Positions 46,237 to 58,055 of a stretch of 64,000 nucleotides of DNA are shown here, in pieces. The notes beneath the pieces are model-generated. The model did not search any database, was not told the DNA's origin, and worked only from the letters and a program-made list of their open reading frames with translations. The translations under genes and the position numbers were made by a program. Numbering within the stretch: the first letter of the stretch is position 1; each line of letters starts with the position of its first letter. Source of the DNA: Megamerina dolium (Eukaryota > Arthropoda > Insecta > Diptera > Megamerinidae); assembly GCA_963854835.1 (NCBI GenBank), contig OY978527.1, positions 15,881,584-15,945,583 of the forward strand, given 5' to 3'.

Positions 46237-46523
46237 TTACTTGCCACCACCACCGCCGCCTCCACCACCGCCGCCAAGTTCTTCCAAACCGCCGCCGCCA
46301 CCGCCACCACCACCTCCGCTGAGTTCTTCAAAACCACCGCCACCTCCACCACCGCCACCACCTCCTAGTGGCATTGGTTCAGGAGCAGCTGTAATGAAAT
46401 GAATGAAAAAATCATTAGTATGATGAAAGACTTACTCTATGGGTATATAGCTAGGAAGCATAACTCACCAATAGTCAAAGCCAAGAAGGCCAATAGAAAG
46501 CTTAGAAATGCGTAGATCTTCAT
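46237..46523 (-). CDS. Secreted glycine-rich peptide (G11-FEEL type), 68 residues, two exons
   Basis: Exon 1 is 46523-46469 and encodes the signal peptide MKIYAFLSFLLAFLALTI. The intron is 46468-46389 (80 bp, GTGAGT donor, phase 1). Exon 2 is 46388-46237. The mature sequence is AAPEPMPL, 11 Gly, FEEL, Ser plus 10 Gly, LEEL, 11 Gly and Lys. Exon 2 is exactly the length of its 42.1 kb paralogue (152 bp), and the coding difference is two conservative replacements in the spacer/glycine area. Many Gly codons differ synonymously. This indicates constraint on block length despite a repetitive sequence. Secretion is inferred from the signal peptide. Function is unknown; the biased Gly content with acidic FEEL spacers suggests a structural or membrane-active extracellular peptide, without proof. 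Confidence 0.88.
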
Positions 46524-46541
46524 GATTGTAAAACAATAGTT

Positions 46542-46579
46542 GTACTGATTTCTTAGCACTGGAACACGGTGTATTTATA
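46542..46579 (-). promoter_or_regulatory. Core promoter of the 46.2 kb gene
   Basis: TATAAATA on the minus strand (46579-46572) and the initiator TCAGT (46548-46544) have the same 33-bp spacing and shared AAATCAGTACAA motif as the 42.1 kb gene. Confidence 0.8.
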
Positions 46580-46599
46580 CAAATACTGAAAATACCAGT

Positions 46600-47870
46600 C
46601 GCACTATATCATTGAGACACTTCACAAAGAAAATAGAGAGATTCTCAATATACATATGTTAATGATTAGTAATTCAGTATAAATATGATGCAATTTGTTA
46701 CGACTTCTGTATCAACTTTTCACATGTGATAAGAGTATTTGCATGAGTACTAAATACTTGTAATCATAAAATGTTTATCGCTTCTGGTAATACCGGAAAA
46801 TCGGCTTCTCCCATATTCCAGCGTATAAATGCGTTTTTATTTGATTGATTGACTGTTGATGTCTAGTAATCTTACTTGTATAATAAATGTATAATATAGT
46901 TAATCTTTATGTTTACACAATAAACAAACTATTTGAATTAATAAACAAACAATTGGACTTGAGTACCTACTTTACTACGCACTCACTTACTTAATTGCAT
47001 TTACATTTAATTATATTTAGTATGTAAATGAAATAGTTTTCATAATAAATACATCACAGTATTATTACTTATAATGGGGATTTCCCTTATTAATCAGTGA
47101 CTTCTTTAACGATTGCCTACACAAACAACTTGCATATATTCATATTCAAATTGTACTCTAGAATATTTAATTGATATTTTATTATTATTGTACTCACGTT
47201 CCATCTAATTATATGATAGATTTATGTAAATAAGTACTCGTATATCAACCATATTTCCCAGAAATTATATTTTTGCTTTTTTTTTATCTAATTCTAATTC
47301 AGTCAATTAATTAACATATGTACTATTTCACTCAACTCAACTCAAATGACAACAAAACCAGTCTATTAGAAATAATAATAAAAATTATTAAGAGAAATTT
47401 TTTCACTAGAACTATATAAAATATGCGCATTATTAGCGATTTTACAAAAGGTTCAAAGTTCATTTCGATTCTACGATTCTTCCATTTCGTTTGTTTCTTT
47501 CAAAAATTACATGAATATTTGACAAAATGGAAACTGACAAGACTTGTTGTCTCTATTGAAAATCGTGTTCTTTAAACATTATTTTAAAAAAAATATACGT
47601 GCTTTGATCCTCTTATACGATTTTAAAAGTTGAGAATAGAAAGTGAGATTATCATATGAGGTAGAATATGCGCTCAAGGATGAAGAAATGTTGTAATTGT
47701 AAATTTTTAGACTACACATTCAATCACGTTATTCCTTACAAAGTAATGTAGAGCTAGAATGGGAGTAAATGTTGCCCATTCCAGTTTAAAAATCATATAA
47801 ATCGTAGAAAAATCAACAAATAACACCAAAGCTTCTCATGAGTCGATTCGAGAAGGATCAAATGTCTAAG
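46600..47870. other. AT-rich spacer
   Basis: Nothing was recognised. Confidence 0.45.
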
Positions 47871-47879
47871 TTTTACTCG

Positions 47880-50160
47880 TCAACATTTTTCTGTAACATA
47901 TTATCCCCTATATATGCACTGTTTAGAGAGGTTCCCCTATAAAATCGCGATTCATATAGTTAGATCTCTCCCACCGCTACCAGGGGACCTCTAGAGAGAT
48001 AAAGTATATAAGCAATCATCATTCATTTCTTCACACCAACACTTCCTGCACTTCCTTATACAAAATGAACGTAAAATATTTTAAAATCGGGAAATACCAC
48101 CATAGCTACCGAAATATCGCCTCCAGAGAGCTCCAATGTATGACCGATTAACATTAATTTTTCATCCCCTATATTTTTCTGCAACATACTCACCCTCTAT
48201 ATCGGATAGCAAAAATCATCATCTGAATCCTCCCCGTGGGGGCTGACCGGTAATAACTGTCCTAATTCTTAAGGATTGGGCGAGCTTTTTTTGTGTGTTT
48301 GCTCATAAAGAATGGCACACTGTTTGGCCAGAGAAGAAGGTGCCCATAGGTAAAACTAGGGCTTTTCTCTAGCTCAAACTCTCGTCACTCACCATTAATA
48401 TGGTGCAAAACTTAGCATGCCCGATTCGGAAACTACGGTGAAAACCCAAACTAAGGTGGTGGGCAAATTAAGGATAGAGAGTAGAAAATTATTCAATACA
48501 GCAAAAAATCTCTAAGGAAATACAAAAAAGTCCTTAGGGAGGAAAAATGGAAATCATGGAAAACCTATTGAGAAGATATCGAGTGCTCTGACAACCAGGC
48601 TGCTATCAGACCACTAGAGCATACGAACTAGCCATACACTACGCTAGAACGATTTCCTGATTTTTTAAGCATGGGCACTTCACTGAGCTCTTATAAGCTA
48701 ACAATAAAGGGGAGAATGACAGACAATACAAATGGCCTCTGTGCACGCTCTATCACGGCCAAGACTGTTCAATAGATCTGACCAGAGCTAGACTGAAACC
48801 GCATAAAAACTCTACTCAGTCTAGATAAAAGCGTGCTGAGGGTCACTACGGGAGTAATAATAGGCCACTGCGTTCTTGGCACACATCCTAGGAGAATTGG
48901 ATTAGGCCACCTAACATAGGACTTTTGCAGAAGCTGCAGAGACGAGGAAGAATGGGAGTCAATCCTACATCTGATGGGTACTTGTCTGCCACTTTGACGC
49001 AGGCGCATAACATATCTGGGTTTCTATAACTCAGATAGCCTGACACGTATGAGTGATCTCATACACTTTATTTTAAGCCCAAAATGATTTGAGTTAGCGA
49101 AATAGAGATAGAAATCATGTGGTAAAACAATGGGCCTATGTTGCCCTTTACCTACCTAACTACCCCCTATATATGTTCCTTATGGGGTGCCCCCTTCAAA
49201 ATTAATATTTTTACAGTTATGTCGCCCTCAGTGTAAAGTCATATAAGGAACTATAATGCAGTCCTTTATCTCAACATTTTCTCCAAACATACTTAAGGGG
49301 TATACTTGAGGGGTCCCATACAAAATGAGCCTAAGAACACCTTATCAGCAAACACCAAAATATCCTTTAAAGAGGTGAACTCTATTAACTTTTTCTCGCC
49401 AACATTTTCTTCGAATATAGTTATGTCCAGTCTGCAGACTTTAAGATCTTTCCCATACAAATTCGAGCTCTTTTTAGTTAATTTCCTTCCACAGCTTTCG
49501 GTAGTCGTGCCTAGAAATGTAAAATATGTGATCGACTCCCATCAACTTTAGCACCCAATCATTTCCCCAAAATATACTATACAATATACCTCTTATTTCC
49601 ACCTTTTATGGGTGCTTCCACCCAAAATAGACCTAAAAATACTTGAAAATCGTTAACCATAAGTTTAGCTGCCGAGAGATACGTTCTAGAGTGACGAAAT
49701 GTAAGGCGGACCTTTATTAATTTTTCTTTCTACACAAATTTTTTAAACGTGCTTAACCCTTTCTCCAGTCTCTATGGATCCGATCCTATAAAATGTGATA
49801 TTCTTATGAATTTGACTTATGCCGCTTTCAGCGTGACCCTAGAGGGATAAATCATATGACCAACCCGCATTAATTTCTTTATCCAAACATTTCTCCATCT
49901 GAAACATGTGAAAACACATGAAAACCGGGATATACGACAAAATCTGTCGGTGTAGCGTTTCTAGAAAAATGAAATATTAGACTTATCCCCAGTAATTTTT
50001 CTTCCCCAACAATTTACGGATATGTTCTTATTCCATACCTCTACCTCTATGGGTGCTCTCCTCCATTCAGATTTGCTCTTCAATATTTCTACTGAAAATA
50101 CTTACTCTCTATCTCCAAACCTTAAGGAGGTTCCCATACAAAATTGACGAAAAAAGGCCT
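47880..50160. repeat. Degenerate satellite-like array, about 150-bp period, split by a LINE
   Basis: Units carry CCCATACAAAAT(T/G)GA or equivalents, then AAAAT.CCTA/AATA, a GCC...GAG segment, GACC(G/A)(A/C)(T/C)..CATTAATTTTT, C.CCAACATTTTTCT and CCCTATATATG strings. Phase marks for the ATTAATTTTT string are near 48160, 49384, 49545, 49712, 49872 and 49990. There is no coding potential. Confidence 0.6.
48235..49160 (+). pseudogene. Non-LTR retrotransposon fragment inside the satellite array
   Basis: Plus-strand frames give KKSLRKYKKVLREEKWKSW (a linker near the RT C-terminus of Jockey/I-type LINEs), then after decay SVLRVTTGVIIGHCVLGTHP, FCRSCRDEEEWESILHLMG and LPLWRRRITYLGFY. The last parts carry a Cys-Cys-His-Cys-like motif typical of the tail of such elements. 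Multiple stops are present. Satellite units resume on both sides, so it is an insertion. Confidence 0.7.
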
Positions 50161-50164
50161 GAAC

Positions 50165-50768
50165 TCGTTCCTCTTTAATGCAATTCTACAATAATTGAAC
50201 ATAAAAATTGTATTACTATTCAAAATTGCAAATCAAATCAATAAATAAATGATCAATAAAACTGTTTAAGCCTTGATATATTTATTGTGATGATTATCTT
50301 GAAAAATGAATACAATTGGTGAAAGTTCCAACCCACCTACTAGCTTCCAGCTCTACAATTATTATTTGGTAAATCCTTCATCGTTACAATGGACTTGAAC
50401 TATCTTGAACAATGGACTTTTATTCTTAAATTACTTATTATATTCTGAACACAAAGGAGGAGGATGATGATGAAGGGGAACACCAAACTGTCAATGGAAG
50501 AACCAAGTGCCGATGAGCCTATTACGCATGACTGGCGTAGCATTTTATATTCAATCAAACTCGATCAAAATCGATAATACGAATACGAAAACCACAAAAA
50601 AACAAAAACAAAAATTTACGAGTATTATTTACGGTATTTATTTTACCGGTAAGCTATTAAGACATCAAGACGTCATGTATCATTATATATATACATTAAC
50701 TACATATACATACTATAGTATAGTACATATGCTGTGCCAATAAAAAACAAGTTTATTTTGATAATTTT
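50165..50768. other. Spacer
   Basis: A 78-codon frame (50507-50743) is low complexity. Nothing was recognised. Confidence 0.4.
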
Positions 50769-52391
50769 TATACCCTGCATAATGCAATATGCATGGTATA
50801 TTCATTTCGGTCAGATGTTTGTGTCCACTTGAAGGAATCTCCGGAGATATAGACATGGATATATATTCGTGATCAGCGTCGATTAAATTTTCGATTTAAC
50901 GATGTCCGTCCGTCCGTCCGTCCGTCCGTCCGTCCGTCCGTCCGTCCGTCCGTCCGTCCGTCCTCTTCCGTCCGTCCGTCCGTCTGTCTGTCACCTGGCT
51001 GGTTCGCACGATAACTTGAGTAAATATTGAGCTATTTCTATGAAATTTGGCATAAGTAATCTATGATCCAAGGGTACGGAGGGGATTGATATTGGGCATG
51101 ATCGGTCAATAACCACGCCCACACCAAGCATTCAAAGCGACTAACCTCGAAATTTTCAAAATCTTTAACTTGCTATAACTCACACAATATACCACTTGGG
51201 ACAACAATATTTTGCACATGGAGTTATATTATACTACTATATAACCTCACCAAAAGTGGGTGAGCCACGCCTACTTTCTGGCGTAGCTCCCATACAAAGT
51301 GTCTGTACTTCTTTTAAATTGAAACAGCTGTAACTTCTACAATCTTCTGTCTAGAATAACCATAATTGACACTTAGATTAACACGGTAGTCGGAAATGAT
51401 ATTTCAGAAAATCAATGTGCCACGCCCACTCCTTTTTGGGTCTCCCATACAAAGTTGCGGAAATTAAAAAAAATGTTACCGGTTATAACTTGCAAACTAT
51501 TCAGCGTAGAATAACTAGATTTAAGGTGTGGATTAGTATTGTACGAGCAACTAGGCTCACGGAAAATGGGAGCACCACGCCCACTGTTTATCGTAGCCCC
51601 CATACAAATTTTAAATTGAAACAGCTGTAACTTCGGCAATCTTCTGTCTAAAATAACCATAATTGACACTTAAATTAATATCGTAGTCGGCAAAAATCTG
51701 GCAGAAAATCAGTGTGCCACTCCCACTCCTTCATGGGTCTCCCATACAAAGTCGAGTGAATTAAACTAAAATTTTAAGCTCCATAGCTTACAAATCATTT
51801 AGCCTAGGACAACGAGACTTAGGGTATGGATTAGTATTGTACGAACAACTAGGCTCACAGAAAATGGGCCCACCACGCCCAGTGTTTATCGTAGCCCCCA
51901 TACAAATTTTAAATTGAAACAGCTGTAACTTAGGCAATCTTATGTCTACAATAACCATAATTGACACTTAAATTAATATCGTAGTCGGAAATAATCTGGC
52001 GCAAAATCAGCGTACCACGCCCACTTCTTATTGGGGCTCCCATACAAAGTTGAGGAAGTTAAACAAAAATGTTAACCACCATAACTATTCAACGTAGGAC
52101 ACCAAATTTAAGGTGTGGATTAACATTGAAAAATTAATTGGATTTACTAGAAAGTGGTAAGCCACGCCCACTTTTTATATAGCTCCCATACTAAGCCTCG
52201 GAATTATCTTAAAATCCTTTTACTTCGTCAAAGTCAACCATATTTCGGGTGTAAATTAGTAGTATATGCAAAAATTGTTTCTCGAAAAGTGGAAATAAAA
52301 GAAAAGTTGGATATTCGAGTAAACTTTTTATATATAAATCTACATATATGCAGGGTATAGTTTGGTCGGCCCCAGCCGACTGTAAGGAGAT
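50769..52391 (+). mobile_element. INE-1/DINE-1-like repeat, copy 3, with expanded GTCC run
   Basis: Ends are as in copies 1 and 2: TATACCCTGCATAATGC at 50769, TGCAGGGTATA near 52350 and the stem-loop GTCGGCcccaGCCGAC at 52365-52380. The GTCC tetramer run (50905-50992) has about 18 units against five or fewer in the other copies. Tandem-unit phase marks near 51416, 51713 and 52011 show one unit fewer than copy 1. Confidence 0.82.
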
Positions 52392-54225
52392 TTTTTTTTA
52401 AATTTTTTCTTGTTAGCAGACATGAAAAACAAGGTATAATATTAGTGTATACGGCTATTAAAAATTTATGTAAATATAGCGACTAATGAATACATGCGCA
52501 TTTTATGTAAATAACGCAGCTTTTTTATTTTTAATAGTCTATTTTAATGCATTACTTTTGTTTTTGTTTTTATTATTGTATTATTATTATTATTATTATT
52601 GCATAGCATTATCATTAGTATTAGTGGTTTTGCATCTAATTTTTAATGAACATTTCGCATATGTCATTTCTTCGTACTGTTTTTTCAGGTTTTTTTTTTT
52701 TTTTTGTATTATATCTCTATTCCTTCAAAAAGAAGGACTTGGGATAGCGATAAAATTGAGAGAGAGAGAGAGAGAGAGAGGGAAAAGTGGGGAATGGTAG
52801 ATGTGAGGGGAGAATTGGCATAATCGGTGATGACAGATCGCCACTCACCCCTAATCACAATAACAGCGCGCGAGGTGTTCTAGCGTAGACACTAATCACT
52901 TGTACATAGCTAATGATTGTACTATTAGTTAGTTTGTGTGATGATCTATAGATGATCTTGAAACGTGTTGTTTTGCAATAAAATTATAATTCCATATGCA
53001 AATATATGTAAATAGGTATGGTGCCTATAAATATATAAGATACAATATTAGGCTGGTTCATTGTTCATCGATTGACAATAGAAATTCATGAGTTCATATT
53101 TTAAGATGGCAATAGAAATTTGAGCTTGCCAAACAACATTTTCCATTAAATAAAAGTAAACAATCAGAGCATGCGGGAACTGTGGTTTCATATCTACATT
53201 TTTGGACCTATGGAGGACAAGACGATGGCTTTGAAGACCACTGAACAGCTCATAATCTACTGTAGTACTTAAAACAAAGGAAATTGATATGAATCATTTG
53301 GACACACAGCGAAATCCCAATAAATTTCAACTGAGGTGGTGGATACAAAATGTAACTTGAGTATTCCTCAAGAATGAAATACTCTTTTAACCAGCCAGGC
53401 ATCCAACCAAACAACCGACCAGACCGACAAAGACCAACCAGTCTAAGTCGAAGAAGCCAACTTAGGCTGCTTACCGTTTTGACCTAGTCAGGAGAATTTC
53501 TTTGATTTGTAGTATGAAAAAAAAAAGTGATTTCCCAAACAATGCACCATATATGCCATAAGCGGGTGGTAATTATCGTCAGTTTTAATACAAATTTATA
53601 ATTTTTGGTAATTACATAGCCCCCAAAACATTCTATAGATTTTTTTATCACAAATTCTGGATCCGCGGTCGGTTTTCCGTCATTGTCCTCAGGTTTCTTT
53701 CTAACCTCAAAACAACGGTGCAACAATAGCCGATTGCTGTGCTGTGTTGTCAATTCTGATACCTTCCCATGCTGATAATGCTTTTCGGCTTTGGAAAGGC
53801 TACTATCAACATCCTTGTAACTTTAGAGCATCTCTTGGGTAAGAACGCGTGTCATCTGCAGATGTTTCGTAATTCTTGTTGCATAATCAAACTTCCTCGA
53901 CCGTAGATTCTTTCAACTTCCCTCAGCCGTAAAGATATCATAGCTGCTGTCTATTCATGGGCAAGGTGCATTAGAATGTTCAGAGCTACCGTTGGGCAAT
54001 AATGTATGGCATTTGCAGAAATTTCATAGCCCTTGCGACACAGGTAAGCTTCGACGATTGTAGATTCTTATGTTCCAGCATCAAACGTCAACGGGTGTGA
54101 GAGTGTCAACAACGATAACTTAAACTAATCTAAGAAAGAAAAGGCCAATAATTGATAAGCTTTAAAAATCCAAAAAGGAGGAAGGAGCTAGCACAAATGA
54201 GCTGAAACAATTTCAGAAACGTTTT
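52392..54225. other. Spacer with microsatellites
   Basis: TTA/TTG repeats lie at about 52565-52605, T-runs at 52690-52705 and a (GA)n run at 52758-52782. The segment near 53620-53715 (GGTCGGTTTTCCGTCATTGT) weakly resembles the 45.6 kb repeat. Minus-strand frames around 53,780-54,110 may be an old LINE, but no diagnostic motif was found. Confidence 0.4.
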
Positions 54226-54227
54226 TA

Positions 54228-54361
54228 CTATCGGCTCCAAAGTATTTAGATCCAAATTCTCTTCAAGTCACAATGGATCCGATACTAAGATTTTTAGTAA
54301 CGATTCCAAAGTATTTAGGCCAAAATTCTCCTCAAGTCACAGGGATCCGATACTACCTTTC
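54228..54361. repeat. Two-unit tandem duplication, about 70 bp
   Basis: TCCAAAGTATTTAGATCCAA at 54237 recurs as TCCAAAGTATTTAGGCCAAA at 54305, and both units end GGATCCGATACTA. Confidence 0.85.
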
Positions 54362-56345
54362 GCTCCATATGACTTAGCCAAAACGCATCTGGGTTTTATT
54401 ACACTTATCTATCAGCGATAATAGACATTGTTTTTCTTCGGAAATGATATCTCCATAGTCTGAAGCCCAGATGCGAGATTCAAGAATCTATGGGATTCTT
54501 AAAAAGTTTGTTTAACGTATGCTGAATTTGGAACAGATTCCGAAGATATTTTTTTACCCTACAATATAAATTTATAGAACTCTTTCTGTAGTTTTTTCAT
54601 TGCAAGTTTTTGGTATAGTTAGGAGGGCTCCGTGGGAAAAGGGTTATTTGCCTACAACAAATAACTCTATAATTATTTGATATCGAACTGAGATTAAAAC
54701 ATGAAACCTCGCGCCTAGCAGCCCGATGTTTTAACCTATAATTTTCAATCACTCAAAAAGTTTTGCAGTTAAATATTGTACCTACATTGTATTGTACAGA
54801 TCCCCTACGATATAGTTCAATAAAAAATTTCGAGGTGAGATTTTTGAGCCACACTAATTTCCATATGGGTAGGCCATTCATAATAGTAATATGTAAAGCT
54901 TATTCCTATTGTTACTAAATTATTACATTTTTTTATTATAAATTTTATTGTTTTAGTTAATTACAGCACAAATGTTTAATCGCATTTACATACATATTAT
55001 TGCGGAATTTATATTGATAGCTCTGAAGTGCATCTTACTACAGTATTAATTATTACTTATTACAAATGCGTAGATGTAATACCAATTAGACAGTGATCTA
55101 TAAAGATAGACAACATGATTTAGGTATCATTCCTATTTGTTGGTGGAAGCCTCGAATAAAATTCGCAACCAGCCCAAGGGTTGCTCTTATTTTTCGAGTT
55201 TCCCTCCAGACACTTTCAGCACCAAGATTACAACAACCTAACGCATAACATTATTAAAGTAGCGATTCTATTAATGTGAAATGATATGCTTCGGTGGAAT
55301 CTTTTATCCTCCTCTCTCTCTCTCTCTCAAGATGAGACAGTCAAGGCAATTAGATTCCCACCTCGAGACTATAGTAGTAAACCAGTGATTGGAAAGTGTT
55401 AGGAGTGGATGCTTCCTGGCATATGCGAACGACATACCTCTCACTATTTACAGAAAATTTCCGAACATTATCAGACCTTCTCTTAGATAGAGTTACTTAT
55501 ATGTTAACCCGTCAAAGATGGTTGTGGCTTCCTTCACTCAAAGGTGAAAATCTCCAACCTTTTTATCACTTAAAAGAGCCGTATAATGCTGAACAGTGAC
55601 ACAAAAAGTGGAAGACAGACTCCACCGCTTTGTCTGAAGTTAAAGGGCAGTACCAGTCAACCAGCCAGCATTCGCTAATTACTGTGCCTGTCATTTATGT
55701 CGCTTATGTCACTCCGGCCTGGTGTGACTACGAAATTGGTCATTCTACCGAGGAATAGTCAACTTTATCTAGTAATTCTGTAAGTGCCTTCGTCTCGCGT
55801 TTAAAAAGTTGCGCTAATAAGATGCATACAAGTGCTATGTGGGATTTCAGCAAGGTCAGTTTGTCAGATATTTCGACTTGTAGTTTCACTGAGTATCGAT
55901 GTACCCTAGAAAACTCCCAGCTGCCCAGACTATGTGTACATAGAAAAATTCGGATATCTCGTTACGAAATATTTCGCACTGGATGACTTTTATGAAATTA
56001 TTGATATAATTTTTTCAGGTTGTAAATAAAAACGTCAATATCCATGAAAGATATTGAATAACATTTGATCCGATTTCGAGTTCCTTTTATTGCCTCGACC
56101 TCGACCTAAATGGAACCACGGTGATCTGGGAATGAGAGTCTAAGACTTAAGGCGATTGTTTCCTAAAAGATTCCACTTTCTATCGCTGCATTCAAATTAG
56201 AGTCATATATTTATATAAACTACGAACGGTCTCCTGGAAGATTGATGTGACGTCAATCTTTCCTCAGAAGGTATGACCGTCGTGAACTAGGCGGAATACT
56301 GGTCTAGGGTTTTTCCAACACGATTTGAATCCAGTATGGCTGTTC
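54362..56345. other. Spacer, nothing recognised
   Basis: It contains a short (TC)n run at 55312-55328 and no supported gene. Confidence 0.4.
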
Positions 56346-56349
56346 TATT

Positions 56350-56640
56350 AGTCTTTAGTCGAACAGCCTGATTAGTCAAAAATCCTGATGGATCAAGTAT
56401 TTGATTAGCCTAAACATGAATTATTCGATTAATCAGAATTTTGATTAATCAAAATATTTTTCATTTTTAACTTTTATTATCATTTTATTTTGATTAATCG
56501 AAAATTTCAGTTTCTGAACATTATAATTTGAATAATTTCTTATTTAATTAATTAAAATTTTTATTAATCGAATAATTGATTAATCAACCATTTTCATTAA
56601 TCAAATTGTGCCATTAAACGATTAATCGCACAGTTCTATA
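56350..56640. mobile_element. Possible MITE rich in GATTAATC palindromes
   Basis: At least eight GATTAATC/CGATTAAT/ATTAATC sites fall within 290 bp. The ends CGAACAGCCTGATTAGTC and CGATTAATCGCACAGTTC are imperfect inverted repeats. A similar end-like segment is at 29455-29545. No coding sequence is present. A MITE is an interpretation; a homeodomain-site-rich sequence arising by repeat drift is the alternative. Confidence 0.5.
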
Positions 56641-56707
56641 TGTAGGGAAACTTTTGGTTAGGCTTTACCGAGAAGGCATATGTGGGTGTTTTTGTTGAAA
56701 TATAAAG

Positions 56708-57022
56708 CTATCGGGTTCCGTTGTTCAGTGGTTAGTGTGTTGGCCTTCTGATCTGTAGGTCTGTGTGTTCAATCTCGGACTGAAGCATAACAAATTTTAT
56801 AACGAAAGGATTTTTCATTCGAACGGTATGCACCTGTCGTCAAGTAATTGGCAATTCTTCCGGCAGTAACAATTTGCCATGGAAAAGCTAAAAAGAACTA
56901 TGTGACAAAGCTCAGAAAAAGTGATGTAGCAAGAGTTCTGCCGTTCGGAACCGGATGAAATAAGCAGGTCCCTTCTAATACTGTCCAAAATTTAACACGC
57001 ACAATAGTAATGAAAGGAAGCT
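56708..57022 (+). mobile_element. tRNA-derived SINE, 3'-truncated
   Basis: The head is GGTTCCGTTGTTCAGTGGTTAG and GTGTGTTCAATC. The body hallmark is CTGCCGTTCGGAACCGGATGA. The tail stops in GGAAGCTCGAG. Confidence 0.83.
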
Positions 57023-57049
57023 CGAGGTAATGAGTAGTTCAAAAGAATG

Positions 57050-57700
57050 GGCAGGATACATTTTGCGCAATATTTTGGAGATAAAAAAAACCATCTACGT
57101 GACGGGTGCTGCGTAGGCTAACCGTCGACCGTAAACGCCGGTTTAGCGCTGTTACAGTGTAATCGACGTTTTGTGACGATGGATGAAGTATGGGTCCATT
57201 ACCATACGCCTGCAGAGTGGCTGGCTTTGTAGACTCTGCAGAATGGAAGAAATGTCACAAGAAAGTGTTATGCAGTATTATTGGACAAACTTAACGACGA
57301 AGAAAAGAAAAAACGGCCTCATATGTCAAAGGAAAAAGTTCTGTACCATTATGATAATACAGGGACACACACCTCTTTACAAGCGATGGCCAAACTTCAG
57401 CATATATGATTTAAATTGGTTGCCCGCCCACCGATTTCTTCGGTTCCCAGCGACTAATATCTGTTCCGAACCCACCAACAAAAGAGATTCAGATCTATTA
57501 TCTATTCCGAACCCTCCAAGGAAAGAGGTTCAGATCGAATGAAGAAGTCATAGCGGAAGCCGAGATGTATTTCGAAGGCTTGGCCGTTTCATACTATAGA
57601 AAGGATACTCGCCATACCAAGTGTATTGGTCTCGAAGGCAACTATGTTGAGAATATAACTTTGCCTAAAAAACGCTTTTTAGGCATCAAAAGTATGTATA
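57050..57700 (+). pseudogene. mariner C-terminal two thirds, decayed
   Basis: With frameshifts one reads FVTMDEVWVHYHTP (first catalytic Asp), YAVLLDKLNDEEKKKRPHMS, KVLYHYDNTGTHTSLQAMAK (second Asp) and ARPPISS. The usual SPDLAPSDY segment is replaced by a ~42-bp tandem duplication (TTCCGAACCC.CCAA at 57464 and 57506). The end is EMYFEGLAVSYYR and CIGLEGNYVENI. Confidence 0.78.
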
Positions 57701-57706
57701 TTTATC

Positions 57707-58055
57707 GTAGGTACCGTAGCTCAGTGATTATTTCACTAACCTTCTGTTGAGTAGCTCGTGTGTTAAATCTTCGACTGAAGCACAAGTTTCATATCGAAAA
57801 GAGTTTTCTTTCGAGCCCACCGGTCGGCAAGCAATTGGCAATTCTTCCAGCAGTAGAATTTTCCATGAGAAAGCTTTTCAAAGAGCTCTGTGACAAAGCT
57901 TAGAAAAGTAATGTCACAAGTGTTCTGTCGTTCGGGACCGACTAATATTGTATAAGTACGTCCCTTCTAATACTGTCCAAAAGATAACACGCACAACAAT
58001 ACTGAAAGAGAAGCTCGGCCAAAGGGTCCTTTGGGGCCTATGGGTGACACATGTT
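57707..58055 (+). mobile_element. tRNA-derived SINE, near full length
   Basis: Head: GTACCGTAGCTCAGTGATTA and GTGTGTTAAATC (weak box B). Body: CTGTCGTTCGGGACCGACTAA. Tail: GGGGCCTATGGGTGACACAT. Confidence 0.83.

Noticed and set aside
53484..54110. Minus-strand frames resembling a retrotransposon
   Set aside because: No RT, RNase H or zinc-knuckle motif could be read; similarity impressions were too weak to annotate.
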